From the NCBI RefSeq assembly GCF_009936375.1, contig NZ_AP022332.1, forward strand, positions 2,512,501 to 2,576,500: a stretch of 64,000 bases of DNA. The letters are read 5' to 3'. Every line of letters begins with the position of its first letter. Positions within the stretch are counted from its first letter, which is position 1. The notes beneath the pieces are model-generated. The model ran no database searches. It had not been told where the DNA came from and was given only the letters and a program-made list of their open reading frames with translations. A program made the position numbers and the translations under genes. Origin of the DNA: Methylosinus sp. C49. Its GTDB lineage: Bacteria; Pseudomonadota; Alphaproteobacteria; Rhizobiales; Beijerinckiaceae. Shown one piece after another: positions 17,635-25,613 of the stretch.

Positions 17635-18774
17635 TCAGTCGCCGGCGAGCGCCATGTCGTCGCGGTGTATGATCTCGTCCGGGCCTTTGAAGCCGAGCAG
17701 CCCCTCTATGTCGCGCGAGGATCGGCCGATGATGCGGGCCGCGTCCAGCGCGTCGTAAGTCACGAGACCGCGGCCGATTTCGCCACCCGAGGGATTGCGG
17801 ATCACGACGCAGTCGCCGCGCGCGAAGCCGCCCTCCAGCGCGGTGACGCCGGCCGGCAGCAGGCTCTTGCCGGAGAACAGCGCGCGCGCCGCGCCTTCGT
17901 CCACATGCACGACGCCCTTGGGCTCGAGCGAGCCGGCGATCCATTTTTTTCGCGCCGTCACCGGCGAGGAGGGGGTCAAGAACCAGCTGCAAGGCCCGCC
18001 CGCTGCGATTCGCGAGAGCGGCGCCTCCACGCGACCGTCGGCGATGACCATATGGGCGCCGCCCGTGGTCGCGATCTTGGCCGCCTCGATCTTGGTGCGC
18101 ATGCCGCCGCGGGAGAATTGCGAGGCGGCGCCGCCGGCCATCGCCTCCACCTCCGCCGTGACGCGCGGCACCACCTCGAGCAGCTTCGCATTCGGATCGC
18201 TCGCCGGCGGCGCGGTGTATAGCCCATCGACATCGGAGAGCAGCACCAAGAGATCGGCGCTCGCCATCGTCGCGACGCGGGCGGCGAGGCGGTCGTTGTC
18301 GCCATAGCGAATCTCGGAGGTCGCGACCGTGTCGTTCTCATTGATGACCGGCACGGCGCGCAGCGCCAGCAGCCGGGTCAGGCATTCGCGGGCGTAGAGA
18401 TAGCGGCGGCGCTCCTCCGTATCGCCGAAGGTGACGAGAATCTGCCCGGCCGTGATCCCGAGATCGCCCAAAGTCTCGGCCCAGATGCGGGCGAGGGCGA
18501 TCTGCCCGACGGCCGCCGACGCCTGGCTATCCTCCAGCGGCAGCGCGCCGGAGGGCAGGCCGAGCACGCTGCGTCCCAGCGCCACCGCGCCCGAGGAGAC
18601 GACGAGAACATCGGCGCCGCGGCGATGCAAAGCGGCGATGTCCGCGGCGAGCCGCGCGAGCCACTCGCGCTTCACCTTCGCCTCGCGCGGATCGACGAGC
18701 AGCGAGGAGCCGACCTTGACGACAATGCGGCGGAAGGAATCGAGAGAGGGACGTTTCACGGGCGATCGGCTCAT
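17635..18774 (-). CDS. proB: Glutamate 5-kinase
   Basis: ProB phosphorylates L-glutamate with ATP in the first step of proline synthesis. The 379-residue product has the amino-acid kinase fold: the glycine loop [20 protein letters not shown], the glutamate-binding [11 protein letters not shown] and FGDNDRLAA-type segment ([11 protein letters not shown]), and the SDVDGLY loop, followed by a C-terminal PUA domain (about 285-370). The start at ATG 18774 gives the normal family length; the upstream in-frame extension to 18885 has no support. In many alphaproteobacteria obg-proB-proA form one operon; neither neighbour is present here, so proB stands alone. Confidence 0.95.
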   Translation of the reverse strand: MSRSPVKRPSLDSFRRIVVKVGSSLLVDPREAKVKREWLARLAADIAALHRRGADVLVVSSGAVALGRSVLGLPSGALPLEDSQASAAVGQIALARIWAETLGDLGITAGQILVTFGDTEERRRYLYARECLTRLLALRAVPVINENDTVATSEIRYGDNDRLAARVATMASADLLVLLSDVDGLYTAPPASDPNAKLLEVVPRVTAEVEAMAGGAASQFSRGGMRTKIEAAKIATTGGAHMVIADGRVEAPLSRIAAGGPCSWFLTPSSPVTARKKWIAGSLEPKGVVHVDEGAARALFSGKSLLPAGVTALEGGFARGDCVVIRNPSGGEIGRGLVTYDALDAARIIGRSSRDIEGLLGFKGPDEIIHRDDMALAGD

Positions 18775-18939
18775 TCGAGATGCGGGACGGCGGGACTTAT
18801 AGCCCGTCTGCGCGGAAAGCCCACCCCGCGCCGCACGGCGAGAAGAAACCGGACCGAAACGCGCGAGAGATTTTCCGCCGCGCATCCGACACCCCGCCGT
18901 TTCATCCTGCGCGCGCTGACGAAGACCTTAGGAAATTCC

Positions 18940-19764
18940 ATGCGTGACAAGATTGCTTTGACGCGACGCGGCCTCGTGGTTGTTGCGCTGGCCGGCTCGG
19001 CGACCGCCGTCCTGCCGGAACCCGCCGCTCCCGAGCCGGCCCCTGGGCCGCTGACGGCGCCGGCGGAAGAGAAACCATTCTATCTCGATCTCGACCTCCA
19101 GCGTGTGGACATAGCCGAAGGGCTCGCCGGCGTGCCGCTGGACATCGTCTTCGCCGTCCAGGACGAGGCCGGCGCGCCGCTGCCCGGCGCCCGAATCGAT
19201 GTTTGGCATTGCGACGCGCAGGGATGCTATTCCGGCTTCCCCGGCCAGGGCGAGGATGGGCGGCTCGATCTTTCGGGCAAGACATTTCTGCGCGGAAGCC
19301 AGGTCGCGGGGGCGGACGGACGCGCGCGCTTTTCCAGCGTCTATCCGGGCTGGTATCCCGGCCGCACCACCCATATTCATTTCAAGATCATTGACGGCGG
19401 AACGGCGCGCCTCACCTCGCAGATTTTCCTGCCGGATGCGCTGAGCGAGTTCCTCTACGCCAGTCTCGCCGACTATGCGCGCGGCCGGCTGCGCGACACG
19501 CTGAACTCGACCGACGGCATAGCGCTCGCCGCAGGCGAGACGACGCATGGCGAGCTGCGCGAGGCGGCCGGCCGCTATGTCGTGTCGCTGCGCGCGCGGA
19601 TCGACCGCAAGACTGTGCGCGCCGTGCCGACGCCGCCCTTCATGCCGCCGCGCGGCGATCGTTTCGCCGGACCGCCGCCGGGGGGATTTCCGCCGGGCGG
19701 CCCGCCGCGCCGTTCGGCGCCGCAAGGGGCGGAGCGTCTGCGCGGGCTGCTTCCCAAGGCGTGA
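18940..19764 (+). CDS. Tat-exported intradiol ring-cleavage dioxygenase
   Basis: A 274-residue protein of the intradiol dioxygenase family (protocatechuate/catechol dioxygenase fold). The four Fe(III) ligands appear intact: Tyr97 in DVWHCDAQGCYSGF, Tyr139 in YPGWYPGRTTHIHF, and His145 and His147. Unlike cytoplasmic pathway enzymes it starts with a twin-arginine-type leader (LTRRGLVVVALAGSATA), so it is probably exported folded with its iron. A Pro/Gly-rich tail (about 225-255) follows the domain. AGGAAA precedes ATG 18940. No aromatic catabolism genes are nearby, so the substrate could be an extracellular catechol, including catecholate siderophores or lignin-like phenols; that is inference. 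Confidence 0.85.
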   Translation: MRDKIALTRRGLVVVALAGSATAVLPEPAAPEPAPGPLTAPAEEKPFYLDLDLQRVDIAEGLAGVPLDIVFAVQDEAGAPLPGARIDVWHCDAQGCYSGFPGQGEDGRLDLSGKTFLRGSQVAGADGRARFSSVYPGWYPGRTTHIHFKIIDGGTARLTSQIFLPDALSEFLYASLADYARGRLRDTLNSTDGIALAAGETTHGELREAAGRYVVSLRARIDRKTVRAVPTPPFMPPRGDRFAGPPPGGFPPGGPPRRSAPQGAERLRGLLPKA

Positions 19765-19773
19765 GCCGATCGC

Positions 19774-20496
19774 TCATGGCGCGGCGCGATTGCGCAGGAA
19801 CACCACATAGCCGAGGAAATTCGGCCGCTCCGCCAGAGCGGCCGGAGGCGCCCATCGCGCCCCTTCGGCGAGGCCGAGACGGAAGGGAATGCGAAGCCGC
19901 GACAGCCGCGCCACATAGGCGTCGATATTCTCGACCGTCTGCGCGCCTTTGTAGGTCTGGAAGACGAGCTCGTCGACGCTTCCCGAAAGCGCGTTCAAAT
20001 CCTCGGGCGCGGCCTGCGACGCCCAATCCATGAGGCCGGTCACGCCGAGCGCGCAGCCTCGAGGCAGCTCCCGCCGCAGCGTGCGCAGGAAGGCGGCGTA
20101 ATTCTGCAAGCCTCGCGTCGAAGCGTCGAAATCGATCTGCACGCCGGCGACGCCGCCCGGCTGCGCGCGCCAGGCCTCCAGACGGCGGCGAATCTGGGCG
20201 ACGATCTCCGGCGGCCAATCGAGGCTGCGGACGCGATAGGCGAGCCAGAGCGCGGCCTTGTGCGGTCCGGGCTCGACGCCGCCTTGCGCCTTCATGCGGA
20301 TGAAGCCGTCGCGATCCGGCCCGATCTCGCCCGAATGGAGATAGATGGTTTTCGCTGTGGCGAGCTCGGCGCGCCTTTTGACGCCGGCCCAGAGCCAGAA
20401 GGCGTCATGATCCGCCGCCCGCACCAGCGGCTCGGCCCCGGCGGCGGAGGCCGAGAGCAAAGCGCACAGCGCGAGGAGAAAAGCCCGCGCTCTCAC
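19774..20496 (-). CDS. DUF3142 family secreted protein
   Basis: A 240-residue exported protein resembling DUF3142. With start GTG 20496 it begins with a clean signal peptide (MRARAFLLALCALLSASAAGAEP). This GTG overlaps the TGA of the upstream gene by four bases, implying translational coupling; an ATG at 20523 is the alternative. The mature part looks like a TIM-barrel glycosidase-type fold: GVQIDFDAST (an acidic strand end typical of GH18-like barrels), ALGVTGLMDWA and VDELVFQTYKG. This suggests carbohydrate binding or hydrolysis, but no family function is proven. It forms an operon with the 700-residue secreted protein upstream. Confidence 0.75.
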   Translation of the reverse strand: MRARAFLLALCALLSASAAGAEPLVRAADHDAFWLWAGVKRRAELATAKTIYLHSGEIGPDRDGFIRMKAQGGVEPGPHKAALWLAYRVRSLDWPPEIVAQIRRRLEAWRAQPGGVAGVQIDFDASTRGLQNYAAFLRTLRRELPRGCALGVTGLMDWASQAAPEDLNALSGSVDELVFQTYKGAQTVENIDAYVARLSRLRIPFRLGLAEGARWAPPAALAERPNFLGYVVFLRNRAAP

Positions 20497-22595
20497 CAGT
20501 AATATTGAAGGCCGCGCGCCCATCGCGTCGCGCCATAGCGCGATTTCAGCGTTTGGAACCATGCCTTTCGCTGCGCCTTGTCGACATCCTTGCCGCCGCA
20601 ATCATTGCCGCCCGCCGGGGCGTAGCAATTGATGGCGCGATAGAGCGCATAGGCTCGGTCGGCGTCCTTGGTCGCCGGATCGGCGATCAGGCGCTGATAG
20701 ACATCGCCCCGCGAGAAAGGCTCGCCCGGGAAAATCGCCTTGGCGCCGCCCAGCTCGTCCGCCGCCGGACGCCAGGCGTCGAAACGGGCGAAGCCCGAGT
20801 GGCGGACGAAATCGCCGAGGCAGAGCAGGCCATGCGCGGAGCGCGGATCGGCGGCAAGCTCCGCGACCACCGCCTTTGGCGCCGGGCATTTATAGGGCTC
20901 GTCGGCGGGCGAGGAGAGGAAGATCGCCGATTTGGGAAGATCGGAGACTTCCGGCGCCGCGGCGTCGTCCTGCGCGAGTCCTTCAGCTGAAAAGTCGCGC
21001 AGGAAATTCGCATATTGGCCGCGCGTCGCCTCCTTGTAGAGCAGGAGGAAGCGGGCGAGCTTGCGCTCCTCCGCGCTCGCCTGCGGATCGGCCACCGCCA
21101 TGCGCAGCAGGATCGGCCCGGCCGTGTGGCGCAGCAGAATCGCGCGAATGCGCGGCGAGGAGAGCCGCGTCTCCGGCAGGAAAACCCTGTTCGCCATGCC
21201 GGCGCGCTCGTAGCTCAGCGCGAGGCCGAGCTCGACGGCCTCTTTCCACAAGGGATTGGAGACGGTTCCGCGCAGCTTCGTCCAATGCTCGATCGCCTGT
21301 GGATATTGTCCCGAGGCCATCAGCGCCTGACCGCGCAAAGTCTCGCGGCTGAAAGCGAGATAAGAGCGCGGCGCTGCTATCGGCGCTCCGAGCGCCTGTA
21401 GCGTCGCCGCAAAATCGGCGTCGGCGTAATAGGCGCGCGCGGCTTTCAGAAAGCCGAAGAGATCCTCGCGTCCGGCGAAGGCCTTTGCCTGCGCGTCCAG
21501 CTCCGCGGCGGCAAGATGCGTCTCCTTGCCGTCCGAGCGCAGCTTCATCAGATCCTGCGTCGCCAGCAGGATCGGCTCGCGGCTCGCATGGTCTTTGGCG
21601 GTTGTCAGATATTTGGCGTCGATCTCCTGCACCAGATCGACGCCGTCGAGCCCGACCTTGGCGCCGCTCCCTTGCACGATCTGCCGGCCATATTCGGCGG
21701 CGAGGCGCTCATCATCCGCCGCCAGCCAATAGACGCGCCGCAACAGTCCTTGCGCCGAGGCCGCGTAGCGCCCCGTGGGATAGGATTTCAGATAGGTCTG
21801 GAAGGCGGCCTGAGCCGCGGCGAGCGTGGCGCGATCGGTCACATTGGGCGTCGCGGTCGCGTCGAAATCGGCGAAGGCGCCGATCTGCGCCTTGTTGAGC
21901 AGGACGCGGGCGGTCATGTAGCGCGCCGCCTCGCGCAGCCAGGCATTGCGCGCCGAGTCGAGCTTGCCGAAACGCTCCAGCGCGCGATCGAAATCGCCTT
22001 CGTAGAAGGCGTCGGCGCCGATGAGATAGGACGCGAACTCCTGCCCGGCCGCGGAGGGCGCGATTTGCGCGAGCGCATTGCGCGCCGCCGCGTCGGCTTT
22101 CTCATTACGGCAGGAGGGGGCGATCTTCTCCCGCGCAGCCATCAGCGCCCGCCGCTCCTCGACGGAAAGCGCGGGCTCCACCTCGACCGCGGCTGTGAAG
22201 GCGGCCCGGCCCGACTCTATCGAGACGCAGCGCGTTCCCTCGCCATCGGCGAAAGCGCTCGCGGTTTCGTCCTTGCGGTCGCGCGCCGCCGCGCCTTTGC
22301 GGCAGGCGTCGGTGAAATCGGGCCGAAAGAACAGCACAGAGGAATAGAAGTCGAGCTTCTCCTCGCCCTTTGAAATCGCCTCGTCCTTCGGCCGCAGCGC
22401 CGGATCGGCGTCGATCATCAGAAAGAGGAGATTGAGACGTGTGTCATTGCCCGGATCGAGGAAGGGCATGCCATTCTGCTCGGCGTAGCTCCTCTGATCG
22501 AGCGACCAGCGCCCGGGCGTCGGATCGCCGCCGCCACAGGCGCGCGCCGTCCCGGCGGAAATCAGAAAAGCGAGAATGGCGGCGCCGGCGAGCAT
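20493..22595 (-). CDS. Large secreted helical-repeat protein of unknown function
   Basis: A 700-residue protein with a signal peptide (hydrophobic core AGAAILAFLISAGTARA, then CGGG at the mature end). The rest is Ala/Leu/Arg-rich helices with TPR/Sel1-like spacing, for example FYEGDFDRALERFGKLD, YLKSYPTGRYAASAQGLLRR and ALMASGQYPQAIEHWTKL, so it is probably a periplasmic TPR-type scaffold. Several cysteines (for example near CGGKD close to the C-terminus) may form disulfides. It is coupled to the DUF3142 gene by a GTGA overlap; such pairs suggest a joint role in envelope polysaccharide handling, which is inference. tRNA-Trp lies just upstream on the same strand. Confidence 0.7.
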   Translation of the reverse strand: MLAGAAILAFLISAGTARACGGGDPTPGRWSLDQRSYAEQNGMPFLDPGNDTRLNLLFLMIDADPALRPKDEAISKGEEKLDFYSSVLFFRPDFTDACRKGAAARDRKDETASAFADGEGTRCVSIESGRAAFTAAVEVEPALSVEERRALMAAREKIAPSCRNEKADAAARNALAQIAPSAAGQEFASYLIGADAFYEGDFDRALERFGKLDSARNAWLREAARYMTARVLLNKAQIGAFADFDATATPNVTDRATLAAAQAAFQTYLKSYPTGRYAASAQGLLRRVYWLAADDERLAAEYGRQIVQGSGAKVGLDGVDLVQEIDAKYLTTAKDHASREPILLATQDLMKLRSDGKETHLAAAELDAQAKAFAGREDLFGFLKAARAYYADADFAATLQALGAPIAAPRSYLAFSRETLRGQALMASGQYPQAIEHWTKLRGTVSNPLWKEAVELGLALSYERAGMANRVFLPETRLSSPRIRAILLRHTAGPILLRMAVADPQASAEERKLARFLLLYKEATRGQYANFLRDFSAEGLAQDDAAAPEVSDLPKSAIFLSSPADEPYKCPAPKAVVAELAADPRSAHGLLCLGDFVRHSGFARFDAWRPAADELGGAKAIFPGEPFSRGDVYQRLIADPATKDADRAYALYRAINCYAPAGGNDCGGKDVDKAQRKAWFQTLKSRYGATRWARGLQYYW

Positions 22596-22696
22596 GGAAC
22601 GCAGCGAAACATCCCGATCACGAAATGCGCTTCGATATCGCGCTTCGCCGAAAGCCCGGCCGCGCGATCTTTGTTGAGCGGAATTTTGGGAGGAGC

Positions 22697-22773
22697 TGGC
22701 AGGAGTGGAGGGACTCGAACCCCCAACCCCCGGTTTTGGAGACCGGTGCTCTAGCCGATTGAGCTACACTCCT
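22697..22773 (-). tRNA. tRNA-Trp (anticodon CCA)
   Basis: On the minus strand the cloverleaf closes with acceptor arms AGGAGTG and CACTCCT, a discriminator G and an encoded CCA end (22700-22697). The anticodon loop CTCCAAA reads CCA, giving tryptophan. The T arm GGTTCGAGTCC is standard. The often-seen downstream secE-nusG pair is not adjacent here. Confidence 0.95.
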
Positions 22774-22777
22774 GCGG

Positions 22778-22793
22778 TGACGGCGCGCCGTCA
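22778..22793. promoter_or_regulatory. 16-bp perfect palindrome 5' of tRNA-Trp
   Basis: TGACGGCGCGCCGTCA is a perfect palindrome ending 5 bases upstream of the mature tRNA-Trp 5' end. It may be an operator, a processing hairpin or chance in GC-rich DNA; nothing else supports a specific regulator. Confidence 0.3.
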
Positions 22794-22860
22794 TGGCTCT
22801 CATGCCGCATCGCGGCCGAGGATGCAAGCGCCGGGGAGGGGCCTCGGCGCATTTTGCGGG

Positions 22861-23373
22861 TCAAGAATTGCCGCCGGACAGCACGGTGACGGCGCGGCGG
22901 TTCTGCGACCAGCAGGAAATATCGTCGCAGACGGCGACCGGACGCTCCTTGCCATAGCTGATCGTGCGGATGCGGCCGGCGGAGAGGCCGCGCGAGGCCA
23001 GATAATTTTTCACCACCTCGGCGCGGCGAGCGCCGAGCGCGAAATTATATTCGCGCGTGCCGCGCTCGTCCGCATGCCCCTCCACGGTGAAGGAATAGCG
23101 GCCATAGCGCTGCAGCCAGTCGGACTGCTTGTCGAGCGTCGCCTGCGCAGTAGGCGTCAGCTCGCTCGAATCGGTCTCGAAATAGACGCGGTCGCCGACA
23201 TTGACCACGAAATCCTGCGGGCTTCCGGGCGCCGCATAGCCGCCACGTCCATTGGCGCCGCCGGCCAGCGCCGCGTTTTCGTCCTCGGCGTTTTTGGCGC
23301 AGGCGCCGAGCGAGACGGCCGCCAGAATGGCGACGGCGAAGCGCAGGGCGCGCGTGGCGGAAAGCAATGCCAT
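22861..23373 (-). CDS. pal: Peptidoglycan-associated lipoprotein Pal
   Basis: Pal anchors the outer membrane to peptidoglycan and works with the Tol-Pal system in cell division. The 170-residue precursor has a lipoprotein signal with lipobox LGAC (Cys25), a short flexible linker, and an OmpA-like domain (about 60-165) with the peptidoglycan-binding segment EGHADERGTREYNFALGARRA. The ending SYGKERPVAVCDD and SQNRRAVTVL is typical of Pal. It is transcribed alone here: tolQRAB are not adjacent, which differs from the common tol-pal cluster. A small IR in the upstream divergent region may be regulatory. Confidence 0.93.
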   Translation of the reverse strand: MALLSATRALRFAVAILAAVSLGACAKNAEDENAALAGGANGRGGYAAPGSPQDFVVNVGDRVYFETDSSELTPTAQATLDKQSDWLQRYGRYSFTVEGHADERGTREYNFALGARRAEVVKNYLASRGLSAGRIRTISYGKERPVAVCDDISCWSQNRRAVTVLSGGNS

Positions 23374-23680
23374 TTCCTCTAAGCTCCTCTGACGACGGTG
23401 TCTCTGCTGTCGCCAGTCCTATCCGCGCAGGGGTTAAGCGAAGGTTCCGTCAACCTTGACGAAAGCTTTGCGCGCCCCGATGCGGCGCGCGAAAGCGCGG
23501 TAAGGTTAACGTGAGCTTGATAGTCGACGCGGTCCGTGGCGGCAGTGAGGCGAAAAGGCGGCGCGAAAGGCGATGCGCCTTCTCCCACAGGGAATTGCGT
23601 ATGGGGAATGCGGGGGCTGGACCGCCGCCCGGATCATTGTTAGCACTTTCTTCATCATGAGGCGGAGGGTGCTGGAGACG
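23374..23680. promoter_or_regulatory. Divergent promoter region between pal and a lipoprotein gene
   Basis: About 300 bases without a credible gene. An inverted repeat AAGGTT-N5-AACCTT lies at 23441-23457, overlapping a TTGAC box on both strands (CAACCTTGAC on plus; GGTTGACGG on minus). Further GGTTAA motifs occur at 23432-23437 and near 23503-23508. It is the probable control region for both flanking genes. Confidence 0.4.
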
Positions 23681-24325
23681 ATGCGCGATCTGAAACGCTC
23701 AGCCCTTCGTTTTTGCGGGCCGTTCTGCGCGGCGATCGGCGCGCTGACGCTCGCCGGCTGCGTCGATACGGCGGTCGAGATCGGCCATCCGCGGCCCGAG
23801 CAGCTCGCGCAGCGGCAGCGTCCGGCGCCGCGGCAGGGCGTCAGCCCACACGGCGCGCCTGTGGCGCTCATTAGCCTGGAAGGCGCGCCGGAGGATGCGC
23901 TGGCGCGCTTCCGCCCGGCCTTCGCCCGCGCGACGGAGAGCCGCGACGTCGCTGCTTCCGAAGAGCCTGCGGCCGCCTATCGTCTGCGGGGCTATCTCAC
24001 CGCCTATGCGAGCCCCGAAGGGGCGACGCGCTTCGCCTATGTCTTCGATATTTTCGACCGCAATGGACGACGCGCGCGACGGCTCACCGACGAGGTGGCC
24101 GTGACCGGCGTCGGCGATCCCTGGACCCTGCTCGACGATCGGGCGCTGGCCGCGGTCGCGGCGCGAGGCGCCGACGAGCTTGCCGCTTTTCTCTCCGATA
24201 CGCCGGAGGCTATCGCTGCGGCGGCCGGAGCCCGGTCGGGCGTGACGATCGCCGCGGCGACGCGGGGCGGGCCGGCCTCTGCGCCGAGCGACGCCAAGCC
24301 ATTGGGCTTCGCCGAGATCAAGTGA
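23681..24325 (+). CDS. Putative lipoprotein of unknown function
   Basis: A 214-residue exported protein with a lipoprotein signal: hydrophobic core FCGPFCAAIGALTLAGC with Cys27 as the lipidation site. The mature protein has an N-terminal Arg/Gln/Pro segment and then a domain with strands AAYRLRGYLTAYAS and TRFAYVFDIFDRNGRRARRL, resembling the small beta-rich lipoproteins of alphaproteobacteria. The start ATG 23681 is chosen for the signal peptide and the nearby GGAG; upstream in-frame starts exist at 23657. No enzyme motif is seen and no family name can be given. It is divergent from pal, so an envelope role is plausible. Confidence 0.7.
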   Translation: MRDLKRSALRFCGPFCAAIGALTLAGCVDTAVEIGHPRPEQLAQRQRPAPRQGVSPHGAPVALISLEGAPEDALARFRPAFARATESRDVAASEEPAAAYRLRGYLTAYASPEGATRFAYVFDIFDRNGRRARRLTDEVAVTGVGDPWTLLDDRALAAVAARGADELAAFLSDTPEAIAAAAGARSGVTIAAATRGGPASAPSDAKPLGFAEIK

Positions 24326-24387
24326 GTCCGTTTCCGCTGGGCGGATAAGTAGCGCCGTGGCTTTCACCAGACTTTCATCCAGGCGCA

Positions 24388-24416
24388 TTGACGACCCGAC
24401 CAGGCTTATGTATCGA
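24388..24416 (+). promoter_or_regulatory. Candidate sigma-70-type promoter
   Basis: TTGACG at 24388-24393 and TATCGA at 24411-24416 are separated by 17 bases, upstream of the tandem membrane-protein genes. The -10 match is moderate. About 150 bases of leader would follow, including a GC-rich GGGGTGCCCC stem near 24463-24472. Confidence 0.4.
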
Positions 24417-24573
24417 ATTAGCTACACAAGGTCGCGAGGGCGATAGCCTTTGCGCCAGGGGATGGGGTGCCCCCTATAACCGCCGAATAGGCTGATGACT
24501 CCTGCTCAATGCCCGATGATCGCAAGGTCATCGAAAGAGGGCGCTCGCGCGCTCATAAAGCAGGAGGAAGCAG

Positions 24574-25020
24574 ATGAATCAGGATCTCTCGGTTTTCGTC
24601 ACACCTTTCGCTCTCGTTATCGGATGCGCGCTGATCGCCGCCGGCGGGCTCTACTTCATCGAGATTCAATTTCTGAAGTCGCGCTTGCAGGCGATCGCCG
24701 CGCTCGTCGCGGGCTCCCTCGTTTTGGCCGCGCTCGAGGTCGTGCTCGCCGGCAGCAGCGTCTCCTTCTTCAAGGCGCAGCAGGTGCAGACATCCGCCTG
24801 TGAGCTGGAAGGCGAGTCGGCGCATCCAGAGGCCCGCCTCGGCGTGGACGTCAATGTCATCCACAAGCACATTCTCGGCTGCATGCAGGAGGCCGGCTAT
24901 GAATGGGCTCCCGCGCATCGCAATTGCAAGGATGCGCCGGTCGCCACCAATGCCTATTGCTATCTGCCCGCCACCGGCTTCGAGCGCGCGATCACTGCGT
25001 TTCAGCTGAGATTCGAATAG
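24574..25020 (+). CDS. Unknown two-helix membrane protein, first copy of a tandem pair
   Basis: A 148-residue protein preceded by an AGGAGGA ribosome binding site. Two hydrophobic helices (about 8-30 and 38-62) are followed by a soluble domain of about 80 residues. That domain carries four cysteines conserved with the next gene, in the order CELE, CMQEAGYEW, NCKDA and NAYCYLP. Paired cysteines suggest disulfides in the periplasm or a metal site. I do not recognise the family. The copy at 25153 has the same length, helix layout and motifs, so the two arose by duplication. There is no enzyme signature. Confidence 0.7.
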   Translation: MNQDLSVFVTPFALVIGCALIAAGGLYFIEIQFLKSRLQAIAALVAGSLVLAALEVVLAGSSVSFFKAQQVQTSACELEGESAHPEARLGVDVNVIHKHILGCMQEAGYEWAPAHRNCKDAPVATNAYCYLPATGFERAITAFQLRFE

Positions 25021-25152
25021 CCCGACCGCGATGGCGAGCCTAAGCTCGCCGCTCGCCTCGCGGGGCGCTTGCCGGTTGGAGAGCTTGCTCCATTTGACCT
25101 CGAGACTGAGGGGAAGGCGGCGCCCCGTCGGGAACAGACGGGAGATGTGCCG

Positions 25153-25602
25153 ATGAATGAGGATATCGCCGCCTTCGTGGCTCCGCTGACGCTCATGCTC
25201 GGCGGCGGATTGCTGGCCCTCGGCGGGCTGTCCTTCATCGGCGTCGACTACTTCGACAGCAAGTTCAAGGCGCGCGTCGCCTTCGCAGTCGGCCTCGCCT
25301 TTATCGTCGCCACCGAGCTCGTCTTCGTCACCAGCAGCAGCAGTGGCCGCTATTTCGCCGGGCTGAAGATCGACGTCACCGATTGCGAGCTCGATAGTGA
25401 GAGCAAGCTCCCGGAGGAGCGGCACAAGAACAGCCGAGTGCTGCACGATCATATCGTCGCCTGCATGGAGCGGCTCGGCTATGAATGGAACGCCGAGCAC
25501 GAGCATTGCAAGGAGGCGAAGATCGCCACCAATTCCTTCTGCTATTTGCCGACGCGGCCGGTGGCGCGGGCGATCGTGCGTTTCCAGACCGCCTTCGAGT
25601 GA
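25153..25602 (+). CDS. Unknown two-helix membrane protein, second copy of a tandem pair
   Basis: A 149-residue paralog of the product of the gene at 24574. It has two N-terminal hydrophobic helices (about 9-30 and 38-60) and then the same cysteine pattern: CELDSES, CMERLGYEWN, HCKEA and NSFCYLP. Identity is concentrated around the cysteines and GYEW; the hydrophobic part has drifted more. Start ATG 25153 is supported by GGGAGA 8 bases upstream, against an unsupported in-frame start at 25069. The two genes are 132 bases apart on the same strand and convergent with the alpha/beta hydrolase. The function is unknown. Confidence 0.7.
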   Translation: MNEDIAAFVAPLTLMLGGGLLALGGLSFIGVDYFDSKFKARVAFAVGLAFIVATELVFVTSSSSGRYFAGLKIDVTDCELDSESKLPEERHKNSRVLHDHIVACMERLGYEWNAEHEHCKEAKIATNSFCYLPTRPVARAIVRFQTAFE

Positions 25603-25613
25603 TCGAAAAGCGC

